Counted from the first letter of the stretch, positions 1 to 11,287 are shown. The stretch is 64,000 bases of DNA from Isoetes taiwanensis (GCA_021234155.1 JAJEKV010000004.1:28985305-29049304); one strand, 5' to 3'. Program-made: numbers and translations. Notes: generated from the sequence alone by a model not told the origin.

Positions 1-1
1 T

Positions 2-595
2 CGTCTTCGGAGTCGTCTTGAATCTCCTCTTTGGCTGCTCCACGGCCTTGCCCTTCTTCTTCGCCTTCTCTTCGGCCTCCTGGGCCTCTTTTTCCTCCCG
101 CTTCCTCTTCTTTTCAGCCTTCTTCTTTTCTCGACGCTGCTCCTTTGCCTCGTGTTTCCGAACCCATGCCGCGAGTTCCTCTTCTAGGGTCGGGTCGGGG
201 GTCGGCTCAGGGATCGGCTCGGGAATCGGCTCCCTCTGCTCTTCTTGCGCATTTACCTCATGCTCTGGCTGCTCTTGCTGCGCCTTATCTTGCCTGTCCT
301 TCTCTATCTCCTCGAGAACTTTCTGCATTTCGTCCTCGTCGTCCTCCATTTCCTCGATCACTTCTGTCGAGGCTCCCGGTCTTTCGTCTTCTTGGTGTGA
401 CCCTCTTTGGTCTACTTCGGTCTTGTGCTCCCTGCTGGGGATCTTACGCTTTGGTGCTCCTCGACTCGTGTCCGTCACTTTCGGCGAAGGTTGGTCTTCT
501 CCACCAAGAAGACGCTCCTGAAGCATCCGCTGGAGTAGGGCGCTGGCAGTTTTGTCTCCTCGAGGAACCCTAGCAGTCAGTTTGGTTCTGGCCAT
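2..595 (-). CDS. Retrotransposon ORF1 with histone H3-like N-terminal tail (partial, copy A)
   Basis: Reading from the ATG at 595-593 toward the window edge gives 198 codons with no stop. The protein starts MARTKLTARVPRG; after removal of Met the tail ARTKLTAR differs from the histone H3 tail ARTKQTAR at one position. A leucine-rich patch follows (LLQRMLQERLL, shared with copy B), then a long acidic stretch, PEP repeats, and a lysine-rich segment (EKKKAEKKRKRE) that resembles a nuclear localisation signal. The end of the protein, including any histone fold, is beyond the window. The homologous ORF in copy B (29552-28230) does end in an H3 fold. The start is chosen because the conserved tail begins there and a TATA box lies about 110 bp upstream. 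Its function is inferred, not shown: a chromatin or nucleosome-interacting protein. Confidence 0.85.
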   Translation of the reverse strand, partial: MARTKLTARVPRGDKTASALLQRMLQERLLGGEDQPSPKVTDTSRGAPKRKIPSREHKTEVDQRGSHQEDERPGASTEVIEEMEDDEDEMQKVLEEIEKDRQDKAQQEQPEHEVNAQEEQREPIPEPIPEPTPDPTLEEELAAWVRKHEAKEQRREKKKAEKKRKREEKEAQEAEEKAKKKGKAVEQPKRRFKTTPKT

Positions 596-704
596 ATCTT
601 ACGATTCGTCGATCGGAGGTCGGGCGCCCAAAAATCGCCTTAAAAAGCGGGAGCAGACTTCTAAACAGGAAAGTTATAAATGGAGGGGGGAGGAGGGTCT
701 AGGT

Positions 705-714
705 CTATTTATAG
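705..714 (-). promoter_or_regulatory. TATA box upstream of ORF1 (copy A)
   Basis: The minus strand reads CTATAAATAG inside a longer block, CCCATCTATAAATAGACC, that is also present at 29654-29663 in copy B. In both copies it lies about 100-110 bp before the ORF1 ATG. This suggests that ORF1 has its own promoter in addition to the LTR promoter. Confidence 0.6.
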
Positions 715-813
715 ATGGGCAATTTTAGATCAAATTTCAAGTTACTCTTTTGGATGTGCTAAGACACCTATTAACCTCTTACATATGCTTACTTCAGACT
801 TTTCTACTCATTG

Positions 814-880
814 GTCTCACGGTGTGCGCCAGGAAGCAAAACTAATTATTGGTTTTTGGTTTGGGCGCATACCGTGAGAC
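814..880. repeat. Leader hairpin 2 (copy A)
   Basis: Imperfect inverted repeat: arm 814-830 (GTCTCACGGTGTGCGCC) pairs with 863-880 (GGGCGCATACCGTGAGAC), with one mismatch or wobble. The loop is AT-rich. It is the same structure as at 1024-1090 and as the four hairpins in copy B, which have a different but still complementary stem centre. Confidence 0.8.
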
Positions 881-1023
881 ATTTGGCATTTTTAACTAGA
901 TTTTATGATTTCTAGGCATATTCTTAGGGGTATAACATACAGATCTGCTAATTCTTATCTTAAAACTCGATTTAGCATGTTAGTTTGTTAAAATTCATCA
1001 TGTTTCAAGGTAATTATGGCCAT

Positions 1024-1090
1024 GTCTCACGGTGTGCGCTGGGAGCAAAAATCAAATTTCGATTTTTGACCTGGGCGCATACCGTGAGAC
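1024..1090. repeat. Leader hairpin 1 (copy A)
   Basis: Inverted repeat with arms 1024-1039 and 1073-1090, starting GTCTCACGGT and ending ACCGTGAGAC. The loop carries a second inner palindrome (AAAAATC/GATTTTT), which lengthens the stem. It lies between the primer-binding site and the ORF1 TATA box. Confidence 0.8.
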
Positions 1091-1285
1091 CTCTGCTGTT
1101 TTAGGTCAAAATTCATTCAACTTTTTAGTTTTTCTTGATTTTTCAATTCTTCTAACTGTTACTAGCTTAGCATATACTACAAAAATGAGAAAAAATTTTC
1201 CCACTTTTTCGAGGTTTGAGAATCCTACTAAGTTAGTACTACTGGGAATATGGTCAGTGCTTTGCTCTTGGTCACCAAGAACATT

Positions 1286-1297
1286 GCTCTGATACCA
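1286..1297 (-). promoter_or_regulatory. tRNA-Met primer-binding site (copy A)
   Basis: The minus strand reads TGGTATCAGAGC, the usual plant retrotransposon primer site complementary to the 3' end of tRNA-iMet. It lies 1 bp inside the LTR, which fixes the element's orientation as minus. Confidence 0.9.
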
Positions 1298-1298
1298 C

Positions 1299-2851
1299 TG
1301 TGACGTCCCCTACTCGTATACGGTGCACTCACCGTATACAATAGGAGTTCATCACCCATACCAGCTCCATACTGATACAGGCCCCTCCACGTATCACTGC
1401 AACCTTGATGAGTTCCAGTGGGAAGAATGAAGGGGTCATTTTACCATGTCTCCCTCAGGGCCTACCTAGCTGCGGAAGCATAAACATACATGTCAGTATA
1501 CAACATCATCACATAGCCACCTCGAAGGGTGGCTCATCCATATCTGCATAGACAAAGATCAGCACATCACATATGGGAATCCTACCCAAGGCTCAGACTC
1601 AAGGGAATGACTGACGGCTTGGGTCTCCAGAGTTCATTATAGACAGAATTCATGGCAATGGATTTGGCTGGCTTGAGAACATGGCTTAGGGTAGTCCACT
1701 CCATCCGCCCCTCCTGTGCACACTTTGCAAAGTAGGTTGAAAAGTGTTGGGACCTGACTGTAGCCCGCCGGATGCATAGCCAAAGGGGCTATTCCTGGGT
1801 TGTATCTCCCCAGTTCCGATGGGGCAGGTAGGGATCACTCCCTCCAGAGATCTACATGCTGACTCAAGGTGACTAGAGGGCCACTGCCCTTATTCGACTT
1901 GAACCCAATGGAGAGTGACGCATCACTCCACGGGTGTCGAGCCCATGCCTTGCCCACACACAGTGGCAAGCCATTAGGCCTAGTCCACAGGGATCCCCAG
2001 CCTCACACACCAGAGGGATCATTCACGTGAGTCAGAACATGAACCTCCTTATGAACCAGTCTGGCCCCTTCACCCACAACCAGGTGTGGTTCTTGTACAC
2101 AGGCCGAATTTACAGTGTGCTAAAGAGGCTAGCTAGGAGCATCAACCACCAGGCTTTAGGGTCTCTACCCCCCTTCCCAATACAATGAGTTCACAGAGAT
2201 ACATCATCCATATACATCACAGAAGAACTAAAGAACTAGATCTAATCTATATCATAGAGTTAGGTTCTTTAGTTAGAGCTTGGCATCTGGGGTTCTAAAT
2301 GGGTGCTATGGGCAATTTAATAGGCTAAACATACTGATTCAATGACTGGAAGACGGTTTAGGCTATTAAATTGACTAAATACCTGATCCTTGGCTCGCTC
2401 CTCCTGCCCTGAACTCGACCATCCTGCTGAACTGCTAGAAGATGAAGCTAGAAAGGGAAACTAATGAGCTAGATCGCTCAGACAGAGTCTGGGAGGCGGT
2501 TTTGGCTCTTGGAGCAAGTAAAACAGAGCCCTAAAATGGCATGAACGAAAATAGCAAGTTAGGGTTTCCTTTACCTAAATAGACAAGGGGTTAGGGCTAG
2601 GGTTTCCAATTATCCCTTTAAGCATGTGGGATAATTGGGTATGGCCCACTTGCCTTTATTAAGTGGCATAAAGTGTCCACATTGGAAAATATGTACACTT
2701 GGATAAATGTGCACATTGGTAAATGTGCACATTAATAAATGCACACACGCTTGGCTACATGTCGGCGTACACGTCAGTCGGGGTGGCGTGTACGCGTGAC
2801 GAGGCAGTACAGTATACGTCCTGGGGCCGTATACTGTTCTGGAACGTCACA
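1299..2851 (-). repeat. 5' LTR of gypsy copy A
   Basis: A block of about 1553 bp that recurs at 12725-14282 and at 30251-31579 plus 40865-41001. Its ends are TGTGACGT...ACGTCACA, an 8-bp terminal inverted repeat with the standard TG/CA termini. It directly abuts the primer site at 1286-1297. No long coding region is supported inside it. Confidence 0.88.
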
Positions 2852-3479
2852 CCCAGCACAAATAAACACCTTACAAATAATTTATGTTATCATCTTTTGC
2901 GTTAATAATGTGCTATTTATATCATATTAAATGTAAAAAGCATCCAAGATTTTTGGAAGGGCAATGAAAGGGCAATGAAGGGCAGCTTGAAGGGCAATGA
3001 AAGGCAGTCAGCACCTGTGCAGCACCAGTGTTGCAATATGCTTTTTTGAGTATAGCAACTAAAAAGACACCCAAATGCATTTTGTCATATTTGACATATT
3101 TAGACCAGGAATTTAAAACTGTATGGCAAGCGTTACTTTTAGGTCTTTCCTTGAGCTTTCAAATGGATACTCCCATTGACGAAGCAGAGCTTGCACTTGC
3201 AAGGTACCCCAATCTTACCGTAGCCATTGTCTTTTTTTTGGCATTGATACAGCTGTGATTGCTATTGGATTGGCGTGGACAAATTAGTATTACATTTATT
3301 CAAGCTTGTTGTGATTCAAAGGTAATCTATTTTCGTTTATTTTAAAGTCGCTAGAGTTTACACACTTATATGTGGACTGCATAGCCTGGCTAGGAAGAAC
3401 TGTAAAGAATTTCAAGTAACATGCTAGGCTATGTTTGTGCTTGGAATGGCCTAATTCCTGTCCTTTGCTTATATTGAAT
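2852..3479. other. No gene seen
   Basis: AT-rich sequence between LTR A and the low-complexity block. It holds only a short direct repeat (GGGCAATGAAAGGGCAATGA type, about 2957-3007). No supported coding region, RNA gene or element end was found. Confidence 0.5.
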
Positions 3480-3905
3480 CGTCTTGCTCGGGCTCTTCTT
3501 CCTCCTGCCCGGTTTCTTCTATCTCCTCTTCCTCCTCCTCCTCCTCCTCGTCAGTAGGTTCCCGACGAGGTTCCTGGATGTGGCCCGTGCCCCTTGGCCG
3601 GTCTTGGTCCTTTTTGGACCGCTTCTCCCTTCTCCATGCCTCCTTCTCTCTCTCTCTCCCTCTTCGTGCTCTGCGCCCTCTCCTCCGGCCAATCGGCCAC
3701 CTTCTCCTTGCCCTTCCTCTTCCTGGAGGTGCCGACCTCCTCTTGCCGTGGCTGCTCCTGCTGCTGCTGCTGTTGCTGCTGCTCCTCCTTCTGCTGCTGC
3801 TGCTCCTGCTCCTCCTGCTCATCTTCCTGCTATTGTTCATCCTGTTGCTCCTGCTGCTGTTGCTGGTGCTCCTCTTGCTTGGACGGCCCGCTGAGGGTGA
3901 CGTGT
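3480..3905 (-). repeat. Low-complexity Gln/Glu/Arg-rich coding-like fragment
   Basis: Plus-strand CTC/CTG trinucleotide runs, read on the minus strand, give Gln- and Glu-rich or Arg/Ser-rich translations depending on frame. The frame with poly-Q and a KRKGKEK-type basic patch contains stops. The copia element at 3917 is inserted next to it, and similar CTCCTCCTC sequence resumes at about 9455. It may be a broken ORF of another retroelement; no domain is recognised. Confidence 0.35.
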
Positions 3906-3916
3906 CGTCCGTCCGC

Positions 3917-4328
3917 TGTAGGTTCATAGAATAATTAGCAGAAGAAATGTTGCCCATGCATACCATGGTGTTTTTAATGTATTAACATTATGAATACAGT
4001 TATAGTGATTATAGGAAAGGTTGGTCGGTGAACAGGGTCATCGGCCAGGTGGTGACAGCAACAAACATCTAGCAATCGGTGAGAAAATTGGACGTCCATG
4101 ATAGTCCACCAATTGGCTAAGTGACTTAGAGATCTACATTTAAAGTGAAGATCCGGGCAAGTTTGGCGGTGTAGGGTGTGCATAAATCCGGCCAGAAGAT
4201 CGTCCAAAAGAATGTGAAGTACTCAAAAACATTCGAGTTTGACATTCAGTGTTTTCAGTTGTGTTATAAAACATTTACTATATGAGATAAGGTTGCATTG
4301 AAATTGCATTTTTCCATACTATTTAACA
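3917..4328 (+). repeat. Copia 5' LTR (17 bp missing near its start)
   Basis: Matches 8986-9401 from TAGGTTCATAGAATAATTAG onward and ends TTAACA. The 3' LTR starts TGATGAAATTCATAATACC before TAGG. The 5' LTR has only TG before TAGG, so about 17 bp appear to be deleted there. Confidence 0.85.
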
Positions 4329-4329
4329 T

Positions 4330-4341
4330 TGGTATCAGAGC
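4330..4341 (+). promoter_or_regulatory. Copia tRNA-Met primer-binding site
   Basis: TGGTATCAGAGC, 1 bp after the 5' LTR end. It is the same primer type as in the gypsy elements but on the plus strand. Confidence 0.92.
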
Positions 4342-4353
4342 AGGCTGAATACA

Positions 4354-6761
4354 ATGTCAACTCGTTTTGGAGCCACATTACTGAGCAGTGTAGATGTATT
4401 CAAAGGTGTTGGTGGTTTTCAGATTTGGAAGGAAAAGATCATGGAAGTATTAAAGTTTGAAGGCTTGTGGGATATCGTTGAACCAGGTGAGAATACAGGT
4501 GAAAGTACAGTTGCAGAAAGCAAATCTAGTGGTGATGCAAGTAGTTCTGCAGCAAAAATCTCAGTAACCTTAAAGGCTACTGAAGCGGAAGAAGTGAGTA
4601 GTGGAGCTCGTGTGAAAGACCACATGAAGGAGAACCAGGCTAAGGCGATTATACTGTGCAAAGTGGCGCCAAGTATAAAATGCTAAAGCTTAGATCAATG
4701 AGTTCCAGAGATGCCTGGAACTACATGATTAGCACGTATGAGGTTAAAAGCTCGTCACAGATTGATGTTCTTCAAAAGGAATTGCGAAAAATTAAATATG
4801 AAGATAAGATGGACGTTACTGAGATGTTCCATAAGTTTGACTCATTATGTGCAGATCTAGACGCAGCTGGAGCAACTATGACAGAGAGCCAGCAGGTACT
4901 AGCTATTTCTAAAATGTTCTCAAAATGTGGAACTTTGCCTACGTTCATTAGAACAGTTGCAAAGAGTAGAGAGGAAGCAGAACGATTGGCCAGAACTGAG
5001 ATTGAGCAAAAGAATGAATCAGATGAAGACGAAGATTCAGAAAATCCTGAAATACTAGCTGTTGCAAAAGGAAAATGGAAGGGATCAGGAAAAGGAAAAG
5101 GATTTGAAAAAGACATTAGGAAAATTGGACCATGCTACGGATGTGGTGAATCAGGACGCCTCAGAGTAAACTGCCCTAAAGGCAGTCAGAATGCAAAGAC
5201 TTGTTACAATTGTGGAGGTTTTGGGCATTTTTCTTCAAGATGTCCCACACCGAAGGATTTCGGTAGAGGCAGGGGAAGGGGAAGTAACACAGGTAGAGGA
5301 AGAGAAAAAGGTAAACGTGTTGCATTCGTGGACGTGGATGATGTAAACTCAAAAGAAGAGGTAACAAATAGTTTCTGCAATTTAACAAGTAAAAATCATG
5401 ATGCTAAGATTGCTTCATTCATTATAGATTCAGGAGCTGAACGAACAATCTTAAGCTCAAATAAACTACTCTACAGAGAAGAAAAAGAGAGGCATCCGTG
5501 CAAAATCCGTTTGGGGGATGGAAGAGCCAAAAAGGTTGAAGCTGCTGGGCTGTTGAGGTTATTTGATCTGGAGGGGAAACCCGTTGATTTAAAAAAGGTT
5601 TTATGTGTTGATGGCATAGTAAAGAACCTGATTTCCGTTTCACAGTTAGTTGACTTGGTATTCAGGGTACTTTTTGATAAGTACTTATGTAAAATTATGA
5701 AGGATAATAAAATATGTTTTCTGGCTAAAAGAGTTGGTGATTTGTTTGAAATGCAAGCTGCAGATAATGTACCAACTGTGAATAGTGTGTCACTAGAATC
5801 TTTGAAGCTATGGCATGAACGTTTAGGGCACACTGGTATAAGCAAGATTAAGCAATTAAACAAAATGGGATGCATACTTTATAAAAATGATGAAGATAAA
5901 CATTTTCTTTGCAGAGGTTGCATGCTGGGCAAAAGCACCAGATTGCCATTTCCGAAGAAAGCACAATGGGCAAAAGAGGTTCTTGAATTAGTGCACACCG
6001 ATATTTGTGGCCCACTGAATGTTAAGAGTTTAAATGGAAAGAGATATTTCATTACTTTTATAGATGGCCTTACACGCAGAGCAAAATGCTATTGTTTGAC
6101 AAAGAAAAGTGAGGCACTAGAAGTGTTTAAAAATTATGTAGCAGAGGTTGAGAGGGATACTGGAAAAAACCTGAAATGTTTGTCTGATAGGGGTGGTGAA
6201 TATATTTCAAGAAAGTTTAAGCAATTTTGCATGCAAAATGGCATAAAGAGGCAACTGACATGTAGGTTTACACCCCAACAAAATGGGGTTGCAGAAAGGA
6301 AAAATAGAACATGCCTTAATGCAGTAAGAGCAATGATCAAGCATTCTGGTTTGACCAATAGACTGTGGGAAGAGGCGCTTAAAACAGCAATTTACATACA
6401 AAATAGATTGCCCTTTACAAGCACTAGAGGAAAATTGCCAGAGGAACTTTGGTCAGGGAGGGCACCTGATTTTGAAAGGTTCAAAGCCTATGGCTACCTA
6501 GCAAACGTGCATCTGCCAGAGGAGATCAGAAAAAAACTAGATGACCGAGCCACCATTGCTTATATAGTTGGCTATGATGAAGAATCTAAGGGGTATCGGC
6601 TGTATGATCCACAAAGCAAATGTATACTAGTCAGTAGAGATGTGAAGTTTATAGAAGAACAATTATACAGGGAAAAGAACAAGATGCACAAGGAAGAAAG
6701 TACAACACCAAAGAAAATCTGTCATGATCATATTGCAGACCTGTCTAATTATGAAAAATGA
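4354..6761 (+). pseudogene. Copia Gag-protease-integrase polyprotein (frameshifted)
   Basis: Two overlapping frames (4354-4686 and 4656-6761) together encode the N-terminal half of a copia polyprotein. Gag begins MSTRFGATLLSS and contains FQIWKEKI. Two CCHC zinc knuckles follow (CYGCGESGRLRVNC, where the His is replaced by Arg, and CYNCGGFGHFSSRC). Next come the aspartic protease motif DSGA (about 5428), the GAG-pre-integrase WHERLGH with a CRGC pair (HHCC zinc finger), and the integrase core with HTDICGP, SDRGGEY and GVAERKNR as the D, D and E positions. The frameshift lies near 4660-4680. The frame ends at 6761, before the RT. It would copy and integrate the element if intact; as seen it is damaged. 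Confidence 0.9.
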
Positions 6762-6831
6762 TGATGATGTGGATTTATCCAGTCATGACAGCAATGATGA
6801 TGTGCAAAATGATAAATAAATTGTACAAGAG

Positions 6832-8922
6832 ATGGAAGGGGATAAACAAGTGATCGAGTCACACGATAATAGAGATATGGAGGTCCCTGTAAAGATAACA
6901 AAAAAGAAAAGAACTGAGGGAGAAAAATTGAAATCTGAGCTCGCTGAAAAAGGGATTATTATTGAAGATTTAGGAAGAGAAGAAGGTGGTAGGAGCAAAC
7001 GACTTGAAGAGCAAGAAGACGTAGTGCATAGCATAAGCTTATGACAATAATAGAGGATAATGTACCTCTTAATTTTGAAGAAGCTATGAATGATGAACAT
7101 AGTGAAATGTGGAAGGCAGCAATGAGAGAAGAAATGATGTCCTTTAAAGGACAAATACCTATGAGGTGGTAGAAAACCCTGAGGGCAAGAATATTGTTGG
7201 AAACAAATGGATTTACAAAATAAAAACATTACCAGATGGGAGACAAAAGTTCAAAGCAAGATTAGTAGCACAAAGATTCTCTCAAAGAAAGGGAGTGGAT
7301 TACAATGACACATTTTCACCTATTGTGAAGATGTCAAGCATTAGAATGCTTTTGGCTTTGGCTAATGATTTAAATTTTGAGATGCACCACATGGACGTGA
7401 GTATGGCATTCCTGAACGCTGAACTTGATGAGGAAATATTCATGAGAGCAGCATCAGGATATGAAGAGGATGGAAACAAAATTTGGAAATTAAAAAGAGC
7501 TGTTTACGGTTTAAAACAATCAGCCAGATCTTGGTATAAGTGCATAGATAATTATTTAACTGGGCAAAGTTTTAAAAAACTAGTCTCAGATGGAAACTTA
7601 TACATGTTCAATGAAGGAGATCAGTTTTGCATAATTGCGCTATATGTCGATGACTGTATAATGATAGCGAGCAATATAGGAGTTCTAAACACTTGCAAAA
7701 GGCTGCTGAAAGCAAGATTTAAGATGGAAGATTGATGAGGAAATATTCATGAGAGCAGCACCAGGATATGAGGAGGATGGAAACAAAATTTGGAAATTAA
7801 AAAGAGCTGTTTACGGTTTAAAACAATCAGCCAGATCTTGGTATAAGTGCATAGGTACTTATTTAACTGGGCAAAGTTTTAAAAAACTAGTCTCAGATGG
7901 AAACTTATACATGTTCAACGAAGGAGATCAGTTTTGCATAATTGCGCTATATGTCGATGACTGTATAATGATAGCGAGCAATATAGGAGTTCTAAACACT
8001 TGCAAAAGGCTGCTGAAAGCAAGATTTAAGATGGAAGATTTAGGCGAGTTAAAAAAATTTCTCGGAATTGAAGTCACCAGATGTAGAGAAAAGAGAATAC
8101 TGCATTTGACTCAGACGGCAAACATTGATGGCACATGCTGAAAAGATTTAAGATGAATGATTGCAACATAGCGAGCACTCCACTTGTCCCAGGCCACAAA
8201 ATAAGTGATGAAATGTGTCCCAGAACGAAGGAAGAAATGGAGTACATAAAATAAGTCCCATATAGAGAACTTATTGGCTGCATGCTCTATCTGACTGGTG
8301 CAACTCGTCTAGACATTGGGTTTGCAGTGAATTTGTTGACCAGATATAATAACAATCCTGGCAGACAACATTGGATAGCAGCTAAGAGAATCCTGAGATA
8401 TTTGAAAGGCACAAGAAATGTGGGAATATGTTACAAAGGAGCAGGCCACAACTTATAAGCTTCTGGGCTGGAGATTTAGACAATAGGCATTCAACTTCAG
8501 GTTATCTGCTTATGCTTGGAGGAAGTCCCATCAGTTGGAAATGCAAGAAACAATCATCAGTTGCTCTTTCAAGTGCAGAGGCTGAGTACTGTGCAGCAAC
8601 ATTGGCTACGAAAGAAATTGTTTGGATGCAAAGATTAATGGCAGAAATTGGATTTGGGGATGAGAATCCTATAAAATTACTTTCTGACAGTGCAAGTTGC
8701 ATTGCAATGACACAAAACCATGTCTTACATGAACGATCTAAACATATTGAATTAAAGCAGCATTTCATCAGGGACATGGTACAGAAAGGATATATTAATG
8801 TGAAGTATGTGAAATCAGAAAATCAGCTTGCTGATATGTTAACAAAAGCATTGAGACAGCCAAGGTTTGAGTTCCTGAAGGAAAAAATGAATATTCAAGA
8901 CCTGGGGAAGCTACAAGTATAA
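6832..8922 (+). pseudogene. Copia reverse transcriptase-RNase H (broken, internally duplicated)
   Basis: Fragments in several frames make up the rest of the copia polyprotein. They are an acidic linker (6832-7044), the RT start with NKWIYKIKTLPDG and KARLVAQ (7166-7735), the RT middle with YVDDC (present twice through a tandem duplication), LGELKKFLGIEV, a stop-containing stretch with YRELIGCMLYL (about 8260), and RNase H (8428-8922) with KQSSVALSSAEAEY and LADMLTKAL. The part of RNase H expected to hold the first catalytic Asp (DADFAG-type) is missing near 8455. The pieces cannot be read through, so this is non-functional. Confidence 0.88.
7425..8038 (+). repeat. 307-bp tandem duplication inside copia RT
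   Basis: Units 7425-7731 and 7732-8038 differ at only a handful of bases by eye. The unit length is not a multiple of three, so the duplication by itself breaks the RT frame. Each unit carries the YVDD catalytic motif. Confidence 0.9.
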
Positions 8923-8975
8923 GATACCGTTACAAAGAAATGTTCTATAAAGGGAGCTACAAGGAATTATTCTAT

Positions 8976-8985
8976 GAAGGGGAAG
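8976..8985 (+). promoter_or_regulatory. Copia polypurine tract
   Basis: GAAGGGGAAG directly before the TG start of the 3' LTR. This is the expected plus-strand primer and supports placing the LTR start at 8986. Confidence 0.75.
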
Positions 8986-9401
8986 TGATGAAATTCATAA
9001 TACCTAGGTTCATAGAATAATTAGCAGAAGAAATGTTGCCCATGCATACCATGGTGTTTTTAATATATTAACATTATGAATACAGTTATAGTGGTTATAG
9101 GAAAGGTTGGTCGGTGAACAGGGTCATCGGCTAGGTGGTGACAGCAGCAAACATCTAGCAATCGGTGAGAAAATTGGACGTCCATGATAGTCCACCAATT
9201 GGCTAAGTGACTTAGAGATCTACATTTACAGTGAAGATCCGGGCAAGTTTGGCGGTGTAGGGTGTGCATAAATCCGGCCAGAAGATCGTCCAAGAATGTG
9301 AAGTACTCAAAAACATTCGAGTTTGACATTCAGTGTTTTCAGTTGTGTTATAAAACATTTACTATATGAGATGAAATTGCATTTTTCCATACTATTTAAC
9401 A
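8986..9401 (+). repeat. Copia 3' LTR
   Basis: Starts TGATGAAATTC and ends TTAACA (TG...CA). It matches the 5' LTR except for an internal deletion of about 12 bp near 9371 and small indels. Confidence 0.88.
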
Positions 9402-10828
9402 AAGAGCTGCTTCCCTTCGACTCCTGGGAGGCATGGAAGGTGTCATCTGTCGAACTAGACAACTCCTCCTCCTCCCGGGCTTGAGATGCTGTAGCTTAGG
9501 TGTGCATGCTCTTTTAGGGATTGGCTGCTTCTAAATAGTAGGCTTGTCTTTTGCACAGGCCCCTGCGGAGATAGATATAGTGTTTTAGGCGTGTATACTT
9601 TGTATTGGGAGTCGTATCCTATTCATTTAATTGTTACTAAATCATATTTCGTATACATGTTTCAATTGTATACCACCAAGCCCTAGTTAAATACCCTGCA
9701 GTTTGTTGTAAGGCAAGTGGGCAGAATCTTTACCATTGAATATTTCGCATTAACCAGGCTATTCTAATTCGAGGATTTGTATGATTTGATAAATTAGTTT
9801 TATTGTATACTATCTTTTAATTAGAACATTCAAAAAGTAGTTATTGACGGTAACAACGTCCTTTTTCAAAGCCCTATGCAACTTGCAAGGCCAACCCCTT
9901 TGCTTTTACTTTTTGTTGTTTTTGTGAATGTGGCCTTTGTGCCCCACTTCATCTTTCACTGGAATCTGGTCTACGTGCCAAACGCTTTGTGGTAGGCCCA
10001 TCTGCCATCCTCTGTAATAGCTCTCAGGCTTTTTATAAGTATTTTGCATGTTCGTGATCTGAAATGCACAATACTTAAGAGATTGATTGGGTTCCAGTTA
10101 AGTAATCACCAAAGTTTGTTCTAGAGTACATCCAACAATCTGTTTCAGAGTTAACCATCAAATACACTCAAATGCAATAAACAATAAAAGTTATGGGTTG
10201 AATGCATTTTGCAAGGTTCAACATCATTTACAAGGCCTGCACGATTTCGTGCCTCGGGTATCTGTGGTCTCATCACTATCTTCAAATACCCGTCATATGC
10301 AAATGTTAATATGGCAACACAAAGGACAATTCTTTTACAAATGCTAAGGACTAAACAAACCTGGTTAGTGAATGTGTTACCCTCCTCGAACCTTGATGCT
10401 GGTTGTGTGCCATGAGACATATCTGTCCTCCAAGTCTTTACAAAACCCACGCCCATTCCCCTGGCTCTGGAGATTATACCCTTGTCCACATCTATCTCAA
10501 CCATTTCTCAAATGATTCTAGCCTTGTCTATGACCTTATCCTGGTCATATCGGAGGCCAATGTTGGCTGCGACATAATTGATTTATCCTTGTGTGTCCAA
10601 CCTCATATGATTGCTATGGCCAATCTTAGCATGTCTTTGTGTCTCCTCCTCTTTATTGGCCAAGTTCCATGTCTTTATTGGTGGCCTGATTGTGTTAATG
10701 GATTTTGGGACATGTCTAACCAAAGGCAGGTACCCTTCTATGCTAACATCTTGCACACTAACAACATCACCAGAGCATATGTGTGTCTCCTCCAAGATAC
10801 AGATAACCTCAATCTATTCTTCACTCTC
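9402..10828. other. No gene seen
   Basis: Sequence between the copia 3' LTR and the pogo-like fragment. The first 80 bp continue the CTCCTC-rich sequence interrupted at 3917. A minus-strand open frame at 10151-10504 (117 codons) and overlapping plus-strand frames have no recognised motif and look fortuitous. The segment may include the 3' part of the pogo-like element. Confidence 0.4.
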
Positions 10829-11287
10829 CTAGGCAATTGTGTGATCATTCATAACTGGGATGGTCAAGGCACTAACCTGCTGATGTTCATGGTGTACTTT
10901 GAATGACGTCTGAACAAGCTCTTGCCTCATCCTCATCCTCGTCCTATTTCTCACCTTCAACCTTTTGCTCTTCACCTCTTCACACATTGTCCTTTGAAAG
11001 CTAAAGACTGCAACCACCCTCGACAAACAACTAGAGTACATGAATTCCCTAAGTCTTGCAGTACTGGCTCCAAGAGCCGCACCTGCCTTCTTCTTATACT
11101 CTCTTTCTTCTCTAATCTGTTGTGCTCTCTTAGCAGCCTCCACCCTTTCCAATTTCCTTCGAGCAACCTCAATTTTCTTGGCTGCAACTTTCTCATTCCT
11201 TAGCTTCTCAGCCTCAACCCTCCTAGCCTTCTCAGCTGCCAAGGCCTCACAAAAGCCATCACTAGAGATGTGCGCCCTCTCTTCCAA
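10829..11287 (-). pseudogene. Charged coiled-coil C-terminal part of pogo-like transposase
   Basis: Minus-strand frame rich in Ala, Lys, Arg and Glu (EEREYKKKAG, EALAAEKARRVEAEKL), predicted by eye to be a coiled coil. It lies just downstream, in the same orientation, of the DDE domain at 11555-12440. Similar charged tails are common after the catalytic domain in plant pogo-type transposases, so I join it to that gene, though a stop or frame change separates them. A separate gene is possible. Confidence 0.45.

Larger units (their letters stand above)
1..2851 (-). mobile_element. Ty3/gypsy element, copy A (5' end only, runs off the window)
   Basis: Minus-strand LTR retrotransposon of the same family as the copy at 12725-41001. 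Visible parts, in element order, are a 5' LTR (2851-1299), a tRNA-Met primer site (1297-1286), two leader hairpins, a TATA box and the first 198 codons of ORF1. The rest of the internal region and the 3' LTR lie outside the window. The leader matches copy B in order and in blocks of sequence (for example around 1155-1215 and 30100-30170). ORF1 is open to the edge here, so copy A may be less decayed than copy B. Confidence 0.88.
3917..9401 (+). mobile_element. Ty1/copia LTR retrotransposon (decayed)
   Basis: Two direct LTRs (3917-4328 and 8986-9401) flank a primer site, gag, protease, integrase, RT and RNase H in the copia order (integrase before RT). The LTRs look near-identical by eye apart from small deletions, so the insertion appears fairly young. 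The coding region nevertheless has several frameshifts, stops and a 307-bp tandem duplication in RT. No target-site duplication is seen: TCCGC on the left, AAGAG on the right. Confidence 0.92.

Noticed and set aside
18-573. Plus-strand Ser/Phe-rich and Pro-rich open frames
   Set aside because: They are the complement of the open minus-strand ORF1; the minus frame has a homolog in copy B and a histone-tail start.
3484-3934. Leu-, Cys- and Ala-rich plus-strand frames
   Set aside because: Translations of CTC/CTG repeats in three frames; no protein character.
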